Counted from the first letter of the stretch, positions 44,067 to 53,316 are shown. The stretch: 64,000 bases of DNA from Paeniglutamicibacter antarcticus_C (GCF_039544305.1 NZ_BAABLK010000023.1:1-64000); one strand, 5' to 3'. The notes: generated by a model from the sequence alone, not told the origin. Made by a program: numbers and translations.

Positions 44067-44344
44067 GTTTTGAATTCTACCGCACGAACCCGCCCGCCAT
44101 CGGATCGGCGGCCGTGCTCCGTCGAAACCACCGATTCCTTCGCTGGTCCGGGCACGGCGCGCTTGTGCAACAGCGAAACGGCACCCAGGACACCGATCAA
44201 CACATAGCTGGCAGTGGAGGAGGTAGCCTGCCACAACATCTGTACCATAAGCAACGGCGGGGTCGCATGCGTGGGATCGGGCCGGATTGCCCCTAGCCTG
44301 CCCTGCGTGCGGAAAAGGACAACGGATACGGCCAACACCGCCAT
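44063..44344 (-). CDS. hypothetical membrane protein, doubtful
   Basis: A 93-residue frame with two hydrophobic segments: AAMAVLAVSVVLF near the start and TSSTASYVLIGVLGAVSLL in the middle, then a basic tail. I do not recognise a family. No clear ribosome-binding site is visible and the frame stays open upstream to 44710 with unlikely composition. Its stop overlaps the start of the leuS leader peptide. If it is real, the terminator at 43994-44013 could simply end this gene. Confidence 0.25.
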   Translation of the reverse strand: MAVLAVSVVLFRTQGRLGAIRPDPTHATPPLLMVQMLWQATSSTASYVLIGVLGAVSLLHKRAVPGPAKESVVSTEHGRRSDGGRVRAVEFKT

Positions 44345-44767
44345 GGCGGCAACGGTTCCGGTCCGCCCCGGGTTGGATTGGACCTGGAGCGCAGGTGCAT
44401 CACGGCGCCGAGCACGCAAAAGCTTCGTGGTGACACCACTGCTTGGGCAACCCCGGTCCACTCCGGCTACGGGCCCGGCCTGGGAACCTCCGCATGCATG
44501 CAGAGATAGCCCGGCGGCATGAACACCGCCATTCCCAGCCTCGCACCGACAAGGATCCGTAGAGCCATCGCCAGGTTTCTGTTCCCCTCTTCCGCCGGAC
44601 TTCCATCCCGGCGCGGGAAGGAAGCATCGATCCGGCCTGCTCCACGCACGGGCTCCGGCTTTCATCCGGCCTAGGCAAGGGCGGTGGCCTTGGGGGAAGC
44701 GACAACGCACAGCTGGACATCGTTATCGCAGCCGGATCCAGCTGCCGGCATTGGGGCCGGCGTTGCC
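44345..44767. other. intergenic stretch, hypothetical gene / glpK
   Basis: About 420 bases between the glpK stop and the doubtful small frame. The open frames seen here are overlapping and poor in composition. No terminator with a T-run is visible after glpK. Nothing further is supported. Confidence 0.4.
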
Positions 44768-46285
44768 CTACAGGACGTCCTCGTCGACCCAGTCAAAGGT
44801 GCGCGTGACGGCCTTCTTCCACAAACGCATCTGGCGATCGCGCTCCGCCTGCTCCATGGCCGGCTCCCATCGCTTGTCCTCGCTCCAATTTGATTCGAGC
44901 TCGCCCAGGTCCTTCCAGAAGCCGACGGCGAGACCGGCGGCGTAAGCGGCGCCCAATGCGGTGGTTTCGGTGACCTCAGGACGGATTACCGGCACCCCGA
45001 GCAGGTCCGCCTGGAACTGCATGAGGGCGTCGTTGGCGACCATCCCGCCGTCTACCTTCAGCTCGGTCAGCGGAACATCCGCGTCCGCGTTCACCGCATC
45101 GAGCACCTCACGGGTCTGGAAAGCCGTGGCTTCCAACGCCGCACGGGCGATGTGGGACTTGTTCGCGAAACGGGTCAGCCCCACGATGGCCCCGCGGGCG
45201 TCGGAGCGCCAGTACGGGGCGAACAGCCCGGAGAACGCCGGGACGATGTAGACCCCGCCGTTGTCCTTGACACCCGCGGCCAAGGTTTCGACCTCCGCGG
45301 CACTGGAGATCATGCCGATGTTGTCGCGCAGCCATTGGATGAGCGATCCGGCCACAGCTATCGAGCCCTCCAGTGCGTAGACCGGCCTAGCGTCCCCCAG
45401 CTTGTAGCCGACGGTGCTCAGGAGCCCGTTGCTGGAGCGGACGATCTCGTTTCCGGTGTTGAAGATCAGGAAGCAGCCGGTGCCGTAGGTGTTCTTTGCA
45501 TCCCCGGCGCCGAACGCCGCTTGGCCAAAGGTCGCCGCCTGCTGGTCCCCCAGGATCCCGGCCACCGGCACCTCGCGCAAGAGCTGTGAGGAATGCACAT
45601 GGCCATAGGTCTCCGAGGACGACTTGATCGCGGGCATCATCGAGACCGGCACCCCAAAGTCCGCGAGGATCGACTCGTCCCAGTCCAGCGTTTCCAGGTC
45701 CATGAACATGGTGCGCGATGCATTGGTGACGTCGGTGACGTGCACCCCGCCCGCCGGCCCGCCGGTCAGGTTCCAGGTGACCCAGGAATCCATGTTGCCA
45801 AAGAATAGCTCCCCGGCCTCGGCACGCTCGCGCGCCCCCTTCACGTTGTCCAGGATCCATTTGATCTTGGTGCCAGAGAAGTAGGGCGCCAACGGCAGGC
45901 CGACGCGTTGCTTGTAGCGGTCAAGCCCATGATCGCCCGCAAGTTCCTTCACGATCTCCTGGGTGCGGGTGTCCTGCCAGACGATCGCGTTGCATACCGG
46001 TTTCCCGGTGTTTTTGTCCCACACCACGGTGGTTTCACGCTGGTTGGTGATGCCCACCGCGGCAATGTCATGCCGGGTGAAGTTTCCCCCGGCCAGCGCG
46101 ATCGCGATGACCTCCCGGACGTTGTTCCAGATTTCGCTGGCGTCGTGCTCGACCCAACCTGCCTGCGGGAAGATCTGTGCGTGCTCCATCTGCCCGGTGG
46201 AAACGATGGTGCCCGCATGGTCAAAGACGATGGCGCGGGAGCTGGTGGTGCCCTGGTCTATGGCGATGATGTAGCCGGTGCTCAT
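44768..46285 (-). CDS. glpK: glycerol kinase
   Basis: Phosphorylates glycerol to sn-glycerol 3-phosphate with ATP. The 505-residue FGGY-family enzyme begins YIIAIDQGTTSSRAIVFD (phosphate-binding loop) and has the conserved KVDGGMVANDALMQFQADLLGVPV and GAAYAAGLAVGFW stretches near the C terminus. It is the last gene of the glpD-glpF-glpK cluster on the minus strand. It appears intact although the facilitator between it and glpD is broken. Confidence 0.97.
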   Translation of the reverse strand: MSTGYIIAIDQGTTSSRAIVFDHAGTIVSTGQMEHAQIFPQAGWVEHDASEIWNNVREVIAIALAGGNFTRHDIAAVGITNQRETTVVWDKNTGKPVCNAIVWQDTRTQEIVKELAGDHGLDRYKQRVGLPLAPYFSGTKIKWILDNVKGARERAEAGELFFGNMDSWVTWNLTGGPAGGVHVTDVTNASRTMFMDLETLDWDESILADFGVPVSMMPAIKSSSETYGHVHSSQLLREVPVAGILGDQQAATFGQAAFGAGDAKNTYGTGCFLIFNTGNEIVRSSNGLLSTVGYKLGDARPVYALEGSIAVAGSLIQWLRDNIGMISSAAEVETLAAGVKDNGGVYIVPAFSGLFAPYWRSDARGAIVGLTRFANKSHIARAALEATAFQTREVLDAVNADADVPLTELKVDGGMVANDALMQFQADLLGVPVIRPEVTETTALGAAYAAGLAVGFWKDLGELESNWSEDKRWEPAMEQAERDRQMRLWKKAVTRTFDWVDEDVL

Positions 46286-46372
46286 GGGATTCGACCTTTC
46301 AACGTTGTGTTGCGGTGGCGGTAAACGGGGCGCGCTTTCGCGGGTTGCAGCAGGGACTGTCCACCTGACCCA

Positions 46373-46934
46373 TTAGAACAAGACCCCTGCGCCAAGGCCA
46401 CCAACGACACCGCCGGCCAGCGGGCCCAAACCGTGCGGGGTGGTTGCGAACGCGTCGATGACCACCACCGGGACTGAAGTGACAATCGCCTCGGTGAGCA
46501 GGTTCCAGCCGCGGTAGCGCAGTGCCAGGGACGTGGCGAAGACAGCTAGATTGGCGGTGTGGCGTCTTCCTCGGCATCGAAGTGCTGCCTGCAGACCAGG
46601 AGACAGGGCACAGCAGCGAGTACCGCGCCAAACAGCTGTACGGAAAAGTGGACTGCGGCCATCGCCAGTGCCTACTGGGCCCCGGGGGACGAACTTGGCA
46701 ACATCGCCGTCGGCCCGCAGGACCAGGTGACGGCCGGGTTCGGGTGGGTCTTGGAAACCACCGATACCCAGGACCCTGCAAGGACCGCAAGGCTCCATCC
46801 GATGTTGATCATCATCGCCGGTCCGTGTTGGCCTTTGGTCCTGGGCAGCAGCACGTTGGCGACTACGCCCACCCCGAGCAGCAGCAACAACGTGTTGGCG
46901 TGGAAAAATCAGCGGCGAAGAGTGTGGCTGACAT
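46373..46934 (-). pseudogene. glpF: glycerol uptake facilitator (MIP family), broken
   Basis: The remains of a glycerol/water channel lie between glpD and glpK. From the ATG at 46934 (AAGGAACAACG upstream) it reads SATLFAADF and then shifts: restoring one T in the T-run gives LLLLGVGVVANVLLPRTKGQ. The first pore loop survives as NPAVT, then another base is missing. Further pieces are ALAMAAVHFSVQLFGAVLA, VCRQHFDAEED and ANLAVFATSLALRYRGWNLL, in alternating frames. A TAG and several indels are needed, and the second NPA (NPARD) half is missing. The gene is clearly non-functional, while its flanking genes are intact. Confidence 0.85.
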
Positions 46935-47051
46935 CGTTGTTCCTTGCGTGGTGAAGCTGGTTTCGGCCACGGTCACGGGCACTCCTGGCTCGGTGGCGTG
47001 ATTTCACCAAGCCGGAGGGGTGGTTAAGGGGTCCTGTGCGCGGCGTTGTCC

Positions 47052-48818
47052 CTAGGCATGCGAGAGGGCAAGGTTCGCCCCGTGGTCTTCAGTGAGCACG
47101 CGGCGGCATTCATCGATCTGCGCCTCGGTTTGATCCGGGCTCCATCCAAGCACCGGGGCCAGTGCCTCTGCGACCTGACGCAGCAACTCCTCGGTGACCA
47201 GTCCGCGGAAGGCCAGCGAGGTGCGCCGGATGAACACGTCGTTCAGGGATCCGATGTGCTCGTGGGTTCCCAGGTAGGCAAGTTCGGCCAGCGAGAGCTC
47301 GTCGAAGGCGCTCAGCGTCGGGTCGTTGGGGCCGATGAAGTCCAGGACCTCGTCGGCACGGGTACCGTAGCGTTCCAGCAGCACCTCGAGGCGCCGGCGT
47401 GGAGCCAGCGGGGAGCGAACGGCAAACCATGCCGCCAGGTCGGCCGGGGTCTTGGGGTAGTTCTTGCCCCCGCCGATTGCTAGGTCCTTGGTGGTTGGCC
47501 CCGGTGCCACCCCGAGCTCGGTGAGCACCTTGCGGCCAAGGGTCTCGCCCAGGGCGCGGAAGGTTGTCCACTTGCCGCCGATGAGCGAGAGCATCGTGGT
47601 GTCGCGCGGCAGCTCGGTGATCTCGATGCGGTAGTCGCGGGAGACGAAGCCCGGGGCCGTATCGTCGTGGCGCGGCAGCGGGCGCACGCCGGAGAACTTG
47701 TAGACGATGTTGCCCGGACCGACCTCGATGGAAGGGAAGACGTGTTGGATCAATTCGAAGAAGTACTCGACCTCTTCATCGGTGCAGCGTGCAGGGACGG
47801 AAAGGTCCGCATCGATGTCAGTGGTTCCCACCAGCACCCGCTCCCCCATGGGGTAGATCAGCACGATGCGCCCGTCGGAGTGCTCGAAAAAGATCTCCCG
47901 CCCGGCGCAGGCCTCCAGCAGGCCCCGGTGATCCAGCACGATGTGGCTGCCCTTGGTGCCGCCCATGAAGCGGCTGGGCTCGCCGATCGACTCATTGGTC
48001 AGATCCACCCAGGCACCGGTGGCGTTGACGATCACCTCGGCGTCGAAGTCGAATTCGGTCCCGGTCAGCTCATCACGCAACCTCGCCCCTTGTTCGCCGA
48101 ACCCGGCCAGGGAGACGTAGTTGCTGGCCCGGGCATGTGGGTTTGCTTCCAGCCCGTCGCGCAGCACGTCCAGGGTGAGCCGCTCGGGGTTGTGCACCGA
48201 GGCATCAAAGTAGGTGGCGGTGTACTTCACGTCGGTGCGAAGCAGCGGCAGCTCGGCCAGCGAGGCCTTGGCGCCGTGGAACCTGTGCCACGGGGTGTTG
48301 CGGGTCCCTGCCCCGGCGAAGAAGTCATAGAGCACCAGCCCTGCCTTGATCAGCACCGCGCCACGCTCGGTGGGCTTGGTGCTGCGGTGTGTCAGGAAAC
48401 GGATCGGCGCCGAGAGGATCCCGGAAAAAGTGGAGAAGATCGGGATCGTGGTGCGCAGCGGCTTGACGTAGTGCGGTGCGATCTCCAGCAGCGAGTTGCG
48501 TTCCTGCACGGATTCGTGGACGAGGCGGAACTCGCCGTTTTCCAGGTAGCGGATGCCGCCGTGGATCATGTGCGAGGAGGCACCCGAGGCACCCTGGCAG
48601 TAGTCCCCGCGCTCCACCAGAGCAACGTCGACGCCCTGCATTGCCAGGTAGCGGAAGGTTGCCACGCCGTTGATGCCACCTCCGATGACCAGCACCTTGG
48701 CGCCGGGGCGATCAACCAGCTTGGCTAGTTGTGAACGGCGGGAGGCTGCGGCTGCCACGGTGGGACCATCCTTGAAAATCGGTGCTTCGTTGAATAAAAC
48801 GGTGTTCACATGGTCCAA
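47052..48818 (-). CDS. glpD: aerobic glycerol-3-phosphate dehydrogenase
   Basis: A membrane-associated flavoenzyme that oxidises glycerol 3-phosphate to dihydroxyacetone phosphate and passes electrons to quinone. The 588-residue protein has the FAD-binding motif VLVIGGGINGVATFRYLA, the FAD-linked SGASSHMIHGGIRYLE, and a C-terminal DAO_C domain. The first codon given is TTG at 48818; a GTG at 48809 is an equally good start. It leads the glpD-glpF-glpK cluster and is divergent from a SorC/DeoR-type regulator. Confidence 0.95.
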   Translation of the reverse strand: MDHVNTVLFNEAPIFKDGPTVAAAASRRSQLAKLVDRPGAKVLVIGGGINGVATFRYLAMQGVDVALVERGDYCQGASGASSHMIHGGIRYLENGEFRLVHESVQERNSLLEIAPHYVKPLRTTIPIFSTFSGILSAPIRFLTHRSTKPTERGAVLIKAGLVLYDFFAGAGTRNTPWHRFHGAKASLAELPLLRTDVKYTATYFDASVHNPERLTLDVLRDGLEANPHARASNYVSLAGFGEQGARLRDELTGTEFDFDAEVIVNATGAWVDLTNESIGEPSRFMGGTKGSHIVLDHRGLLEACAGREIFFEHSDGRIVLIYPMGERVLVGTTDIDADLSVPARCTDEEVEYFFELIQHVFPSIEVGPGNIVYKFSGVRPLPRHDDTAPGFVSRDYRIEITELPRDTTMLSLIGGKWTTFRALGETLGRKVLTELGVAPGPTTKDLAIGGGKNYPKTPADLAAWFAVRSPLAPRRRLEVLLERYGTRADEVLDFIGPNDPTLSAFDELSLAELAYLGTHEHIGSLNDVFIRRTSLAFRGLVTEELLRQVAEALAPVLGWSPDQTEAQIDECRRVLTEDHGANLALSHA

Positions 48819-48916
48819 CCGAGGTTACCCGCGTTCCGGGGCGGCTGCCTAGGGAGGAGAAACGACCGGGCGGTGAACAACCAGCACCGGTTCGAAAGCA
48901 TGTCCATGTACCAGCT

Positions 48917-48946
48917 AGTCTGGGCAGTACGGCACAGAAGAGTCAA
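48917..48946 (-). promoter_or_regulatory. candidate glpD promoter
   Basis: On the minus strand TTGACT (48946-48941) and CAGACT (48922-48917) are separated by 18 nt, fitting a sigma-70-type promoter. The transcription start would lie about 90 nt before glpD. The palindromic operator at 48953-48966 is directly upstream of the -35 box. Confidence 0.5.
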
Positions 48947-48952
48947 TCCATT

Positions 48953-48966
48953 TGCACATATGTGCA
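48953..48966. promoter_or_regulatory. perfect 14-bp palindromic operator
   Basis: TGCACATATGTGCA is its own complement and is flanked by TT and an A-rich side (TTTGCACATATGTGCACGAAA-like context, partly symmetric). It lies between divergent glpD and the SorC-type regulator, just upstream of the glpD -35 box. Its position suggests the binding site of that regulator, acting on glpD and possibly on its own gene. Confidence 0.6.
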
Positions 48967-48990
48967 CGAAAGGGTCTTTCCGGTACCCAT

Positions 48991-50022
48991 ATGCCCCTGA
49001 ATACCGTTCCTCTACCTTGCGGCCCTGCATCATCCGTTCAACCCGGCGCCCCCGGCCACGGCCGGCCCCGCGAACGCGATGCACTGCGCGCTGCCCAGCT
49101 CTACTACCTGCAACACCTCACGATGGCCTCGATCTCACGTGAACTTGGCATCTCGCGCTCGACCGTCTCCCGCCTTCTGGCGCATGCCCGTCGCACCGGA
49201 CTGGTCAATATCGAAATCAACGCCTCAGCGGACAGAACCCCCATGCTGGTGCGCGAGCTCGAACAGGCCCATGGCATCAACGTCTTCATCGTGCCCACCG
49301 ATGGTTCGCTCTCCGAGACCGCGATCCTCGAACGTGTCGCCTCCCATGCGGCGCATGTGCTTAACACGCTGGTCTCCTCGGACATGACCGTTGGGGTGGC
49401 CTGGGGCTCTACGATGCAGGCGATCTCCCTTGCCCTGACCCGCAAACCGACCCATGACACCGTCATCGTCCAGCTCAACGGAGCCGCGAACCCGCAAACG
49501 ACGGGACTGACCTACGCCTCGGAGATCCTCGAGAGCTTTGGCGCCGCATTCACCGCGAGGATCGAGCAGTTCCCCGTTCCAGCGTTCTTCGACCGGGCAT
49601 CCACCCGTGATGCGATGTGGCGCGAAGGCTCGGTGAACCGGGTGCTGCGCATCCAGGAAGGGATGGGCCTTGCGGTCTTCGGTCTCGGAGCCACCCAGGG
49701 AACGGTTCCCAGCCAGGTCTATCGCGGCGGCTACCTCAACGCCGAGGAATCAGCCGCCTTGCACGCCCAGGGTGTGGTGGGCGATGTCGCGACAGTGTTC
49801 TTTGACGGAACCGGCAGCGATGAAGGAATCGAAATCAATTCCCGTGCCACCGGGCCCACCCTCGCCGCATTGCGCAAGGTACCGCGCCGGCTCTGCGTGG
49901 TCAGCGGCAGCGGGAAGCTTCCGGCACTGCGCGGGGCCCTTGAGGGGGGCCTGGTCACCGACCTGGTGCTCGATGAGGGAAGTGCGCTGCAGCTGCTAAA
50001 TTCCGCACTGAAGAACCACTAG
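48991..50022 (+). CDS. SorC/DeoR-type sugar-binding transcriptional regulator
   Basis: The 343-residue protein has an N-terminal helix-turn-helix (MASISRELGISRSTVSRLLAHAR, about 44-66) and a C-terminal SorC sugar-phosphate-binding domain (GVAWGSTM, later VFGLGATQGTVPSQ). Such proteins sense phosphorylated sugars or polyols. Its divergence from glpD and the palindrome between them suggest control of glycerol use by glycerol 3-phosphate or a related effector. The ATG at 48991 is chosen; a TTG at 48952 would overlap the operator. The start is uncertain. Confidence 0.85.
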   Translation: MPLNTVPLPCGPASSVQPGAPGHGRPRERDALRAAQLYYLQHLTMASISRELGISRSTVSRLLAHARRTGLVNIEINASADRTPMLVRELEQAHGINVFIVPTDGSLSETAILERVASHAAHVLNTLVSSDMTVGVAWGSTMQAISLALTRKPTHDTVIVQLNGAANPQTTGLTYASEILESFGAAFTARIEQFPVPAFFDRASTRDAMWREGSVNRVLRIQEGMGLAVFGLGATQGTVPSQVYRGGYLNAEESAALHAQGVVGDVATVFFDGTGSDEGIEINSRATGPTLAALRKVPRRLCVVSGSGKLPALRGALEGGLVTDLVLDEGSALQLLNSALKNH

Positions 50023-50031
50023 GCTGGAAAC

Positions 50032-51048
50032 ATGTCCGATGACACCCCTTCTGCCACCTCGCCGGTACGGCATCCAGATCCGCGCACCGCGTTGAAGAGC
50101 ACCCACCGCATCCATGGATCGCTGACCCGCACCTGGACCTATCGGGCGCGGGGAACCTGCCGCGGTGTGATCCTGGCCATCCACGGTTTCCGCGGCGACC
50201 ATCACGGACTGAACCGGATCATCGAGGCAATGCCCAGCTATACGGTGGTCGTCCCGGATTTGCCCGGATTTGGGGTCTCCACACCGTTTTTGTCCGTTCC
50301 TGCCCGCGGCGCAGGCGCTGAAGGGCCCGCACCGCACGGACCTTGGCATGACGTCGCCGGCTACGGGGACGTCATCGGTGCATTGCGCGAGCAACTGGGG
50401 CTGGGGACCGATACCATCTTGCTGGGCCATTCCTTCGGATCCATCGTTGCTGCCGCCTACCTCTCCCGGAACCCCGGGTCATTCGCGCAGCTGGTACTCA
50501 TCAACCCGATTTGCGAACCGGCACTCCAAGGATCCCAAGCGCTGATGTCCCGAGCGGCCGGTCTCTACTACGCGGCCGGGGAGAAGTTGCCTGGCCCGGT
50601 GGGCGAGGCGCTGCTGCGTTCGCGGCTTATTACCGATGCGACCTCACTGGCCATGCTCACTTCCAAGGATCGCGGGATGCGCGCCTACGTCTTTGACCAG
50701 CATCGGCGCTACTTCTCCGGTTTCGCGTCCCGCGCCACGCTGCGTGAGGCATATGCGGCATCGGTCGCCGAGACCGTGCGCAAGTATGCGGCCCGCATCA
50801 ACGAACCGACGCTGCTGGTCATCGGAGCGGACGACGTCCTGGGTTCGATTCCCTCCCAGCATTCACTGGCGCGCACCTTCCCGCGCGCCAGGATGCGGAT
50901 CATCGCCGATGTCGGACACCTGATCCACTACGAAAAGGCGATCGAGGCAGCGGCGCTCATTGAGGAGTTCCTGGCCTGCGAACCCCCGTGGGTTGCGCGC
51001 GGCATGCCGCGCACCCTCTACCCCGGCCGCGGCAGGGCGAACCAGTAG
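50032..51048 (+). CDS. alpha/beta hydrolase
   Basis: A 338-residue cytoplasmic hydrolase with the standard order: an oxyanion region ILAIHGFRGDHHGL, nucleophile elbow LLGHSFGSIVAA (Ser of GHSFG), acidic residue in VIGADDVLGS and His in ADVGHLIHYE. The C terminus is basic (RTLYPGRGRANQ). Its ATG is 9 bp after the SorC-type gene on the same strand, so co-transcription is likely, though no glycerol-related role is shown. Substrate unknown. Confidence 0.85.
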   Translation: MSDDTPSATSPVRHPDPRTALKSTHRIHGSLTRTWTYRARGTCRGVILAIHGFRGDHHGLNRIIEAMPSYTVVVPDLPGFGVSTPFLSVPARGAGAEGPAPHGPWHDVAGYGDVIGALREQLGLGTDTILLGHSFGSIVAAAYLSRNPGSFAQLVLINPICEPALQGSQALMSRAAGLYYAAGEKLPGPVGEALLRSRLITDATSLAMLTSKDRGMRAYVFDQHRRYFSGFASRATLREAYAASVAETVRKYAARINEPTLLVIGADDVLGSIPSQHSLARTFPRARMRIIADVGHLIHYEKAIEAAALIEEFLACEPPWVARGMPRTLYPGRGRANQ

Positions 51049-51083
51049 GGCCCACCGGGCCAAAGGATCGGTGAGCGGAGGTC

Positions 51084-53123
51084 TTAGAGGATTCCGTCCG
51101 GGTCGATGCGGATCGAGACGATCGGTTCCTTGGCCGCACTGAACCTTGCCCGAAGCGCACGCAGCGCCGCGGTCACCGCAGGACCCTGGGCGTAGGAGAA
51201 GAACAGCAGCCAGCGGTGCTCGCCCTCATCGAGCAGCACCGGTCCGTGCCGACGCACCTCCTGGTCGATCTCCAGGGCGGAGATGAACTTATCGGTGGTG
51301 GCCGCCGGACCCTTGACCATCGCGGTGCGCACCGCCGGAGGCAATCCCAGTGCGCGTCGCTCGTCGAGTTCGCTCTGCGCGTAGGCGGCCGCGTCGAATC
51401 GCACCAGCGCGCGCATCGATTCACTGGGGTCCCCGGCCACCACCACGGTGCCACCGCCAGGACGGTCCTTGGTTCCGTCGCGGCCCCGGGCCAGGCAGGC
51501 AGCCCCCATCCACCGGTTGAGCACTTCCTCCCCGGTGCGCAGGCCTTCGCGGGCCATCATCCGATCCCCGTCCAACAGCAGTACCGCGGCGTAGCCGTTG
51601 GCGGCCACCGGTTCCGCGCCGGGGGTAGCAACCACCAGTGCCGGGGTGTCGGGGACCGAATGCAGCGGCTTGGCCCCGGTGGCGGCAACAACGTTGATGT
51701 TCGGGAAGGCTCGTCCGAGTTCCTCGGCCGTGCGGTCGGCACCGATCGATGCTGCACGCAAGCGCATGAACCCGCACTCCACGCAGCTCCAGTCGTGGGC
51801 CACCAGACCGCACCAGCTGCATGCAGGGGCTCCGCGGGCGTCGCCCAGGGCCAAGGGCCCGTTGCATGCGGTGCAACGGGCCGGGGTGCGGCAACGTTCG
51901 CAGCGCAGCGCGGGCATAAACCCGGTGCGGGCCACCTGCACCAGCACCGGGCCGTGCGCCAGTGCGGCCTTGGCCTCGCGCCAGGCGGCAGCGGGAAGCC
52001 TGGCGGCGTGCAGCAGCGGATCGCGCTCGGCCTCGAACTCATCCGAGGCCGCAATCACCCGTGGCGCGTGGGCCCGCAGCAACCTGCGTTCGGCCTCCAG
52101 TTCCTGGGCCCAGCCGCTGCGGATCAGCCTTTGGGCCTCGGCGCTGCGTCCCGGGGCGGCGAGCAGCAACCCGGCGTCCTCGATGCCGCAGCGCAGCAGC
52201 AGCACCTCGCGGGCGTGGTGGTAGGGGGCACGCGGTTCAGCGTGCGAGGAATCCGCGTCGTCCCAGATGATCGCCAGCCCAAGGTCCTTGACCGGGGCGA
52301 AGGCGGCATTGCGGGTGCCCACGACCAGCCGTGCCTGTCCGCGGGCGACGCGCAGGAAGTTGCGGTAGCGCGGGGTGGCGCCGTCCTCGGCACTCAGCCG
52401 GGCATACCCCTTCGAGCCCAGGTGGTCATCCAGGGTTAGGCAAAGCCGTGCAAGATCCCGGGCATCGGGAACCACGATCAGCACCCCCCGCCCGGAGGCA
52501 AGCACCAGTTCGGCGGCCTCGAGCAGCAATGCTGGCCAGTCCCCGGGACGGTTGGGAACCGCGGAGAGCACGGCACGCGGGGATTTGCCGGCCCTCAGCG
52601 CGCGGGCGTATTCGGTGCCGCCGTGGTATTCGGCCAGGAGGTGGTCCCCCGGTTCCCCGGGAGGATTGTCGGCCGCTGCAGGCCCGGATTCGGAGGGCTT
52701 CTCGGTTTCCATCCGGGCCATGCGCGCGGGAACGGCTGCGCGCAGCACATCCCACACGCCTCCGGCGTAGCGTTCGGCAACGGCCCGGGCAGTGGCCAGC
52801 ACGGGCGCGCTGAGCACCACCTCGGGGGAAACCACCGCGCGCAGTGGTTGCAGCTTGATCCCCGGGTCCGAGTGCCCGAGGCGTTCGGTGAGGAATCCGC
52901 CAAGTTCCTGTCCTCCGAAGCGCACCTTCACCCGAACCCCTGGTTGTGCCGCCGCGTCAAGATCGGCAGGCACCAAGTAGTCGAAGGGGCGGTCCAGGTG
53001 CGGGACGGCCGAATCGATCACCACCCGGGCCACCGGCAACTCCCGTGCCATGTTCGCGATGCCCGGCAGGGGCGCGGACAAGTCAAAACCCGCCAGCAAC
53101 GATGGCTGAAGCGACTCCCCCAT
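51084..53123 (-). CDS. priA: primosomal protein N' (PriA), lacking Walker motifs
   Basis: PriA restarts stalled replication forks. The start at 53123 has GGGGAGGTGG at the right distance; the frame is open to 53204. An N-terminal 3'-end-binding domain (VARVVIDSAVPHLDRPFDYLVP) is followed by a helicase region with no Walker A P-loop (no GxGKT) and DDAD where a DEAH box would be. Two sets of zinc cysteines remain (CERCRTPARCTACNGPL and CSWCG with CVECG). Loss of the ATPase motifs is typical of actinobacterial PriA, so it is probably a structural or DNA-binding protein, not a helicase. Confidence 0.88.
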   Translation of the reverse strand: MGESLQPSLLAGFDLSAPLPGIANMARELPVARVVIDSAVPHLDRPFDYLVPADLDAAAQPGVRVKVRFGGQELGGFLTERLGHSDPGIKLQPLRAVVSPEVVLSAPVLATARAVAERYAGGVWDVLRAAVPARMARMETEKPSESGPAAADNPPGEPGDHLLAEYHGGTEYARALRAGKSPRAVLSAVPNRPGDWPALLLEAAELVLASGRGVLIVVPDARDLARLCLTLDDHLGSKGYARLSAEDGATPRYRNFLRVARGQARLVVGTRNAAFAPVKDLGLAIIWDDADSSHAEPRAPYHHAREVLLLRCGIEDAGLLLAAPGRSAEAQRLIRSGWAQELEAERRLLRAHAPRVIAASDEFEAERDPLLHAARLPAAAWREAKAALAHGPVLVQVARTGFMPALRCERCRTPARCTACNGPLALGDARGAPACSWCGLVAHDWSCVECGFMRLRAASIGADRTAEELGRAFPNINVVAATGAKPLHSVPDTPALVVATPGAEPVAANGYAAVLLLDGDRMMAREGLRTGEEVLNRWMGAACLARGRDGTKDRPGGGTVVVAGDPSESMRALVRFDAAAYAQSELDERRALGLPPAVRTAMVKGPAATTDKFISALEIDQEVRRHGPVLLDEGEHRWLLFFSYAQGPAVTAALRALRARFSAAKEPIVSIRIDPDGIL

Positions 53124-53240
53124 GCACTCCACCTCCCCTTGAACGGATCCAGCAAACACACTGTCCTTGGAACCAAGCCAACCACGGGCCTCCGACAAGT
53201 GCACGCCCCTCCGGACGCGGCATTACGAGCCCATCGGGTG

Positions 53241-53283
53241 CTGTGGCGCCCTATGGGCGGAAGACCCCGATGGTGTTTGGGCC
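53241..53283. terminator. hairpin between metK and priA, possible terminator
   Basis: CCATCGGG (53241-53248) and CCCGATGG (53276-53283) form an 8-bp stem, with a second small stem inside the loop. It lies 34 nt past the metK stop on the minus strand. No T-run follows, so the assignment rests on position. Confidence 0.4.
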
Positions 53284-53316
53284 GCCTCGGCGGACAGCAG
53301 AGATACAGGTGCGCGG

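Noticed and set aside
43891..44080. T-box riboswitch upstream of leuS
   Set aside because: No T-box consensus (AGGGTGGNACCGCG) is present. The elements seen fit a peptide-leader attenuator instead.
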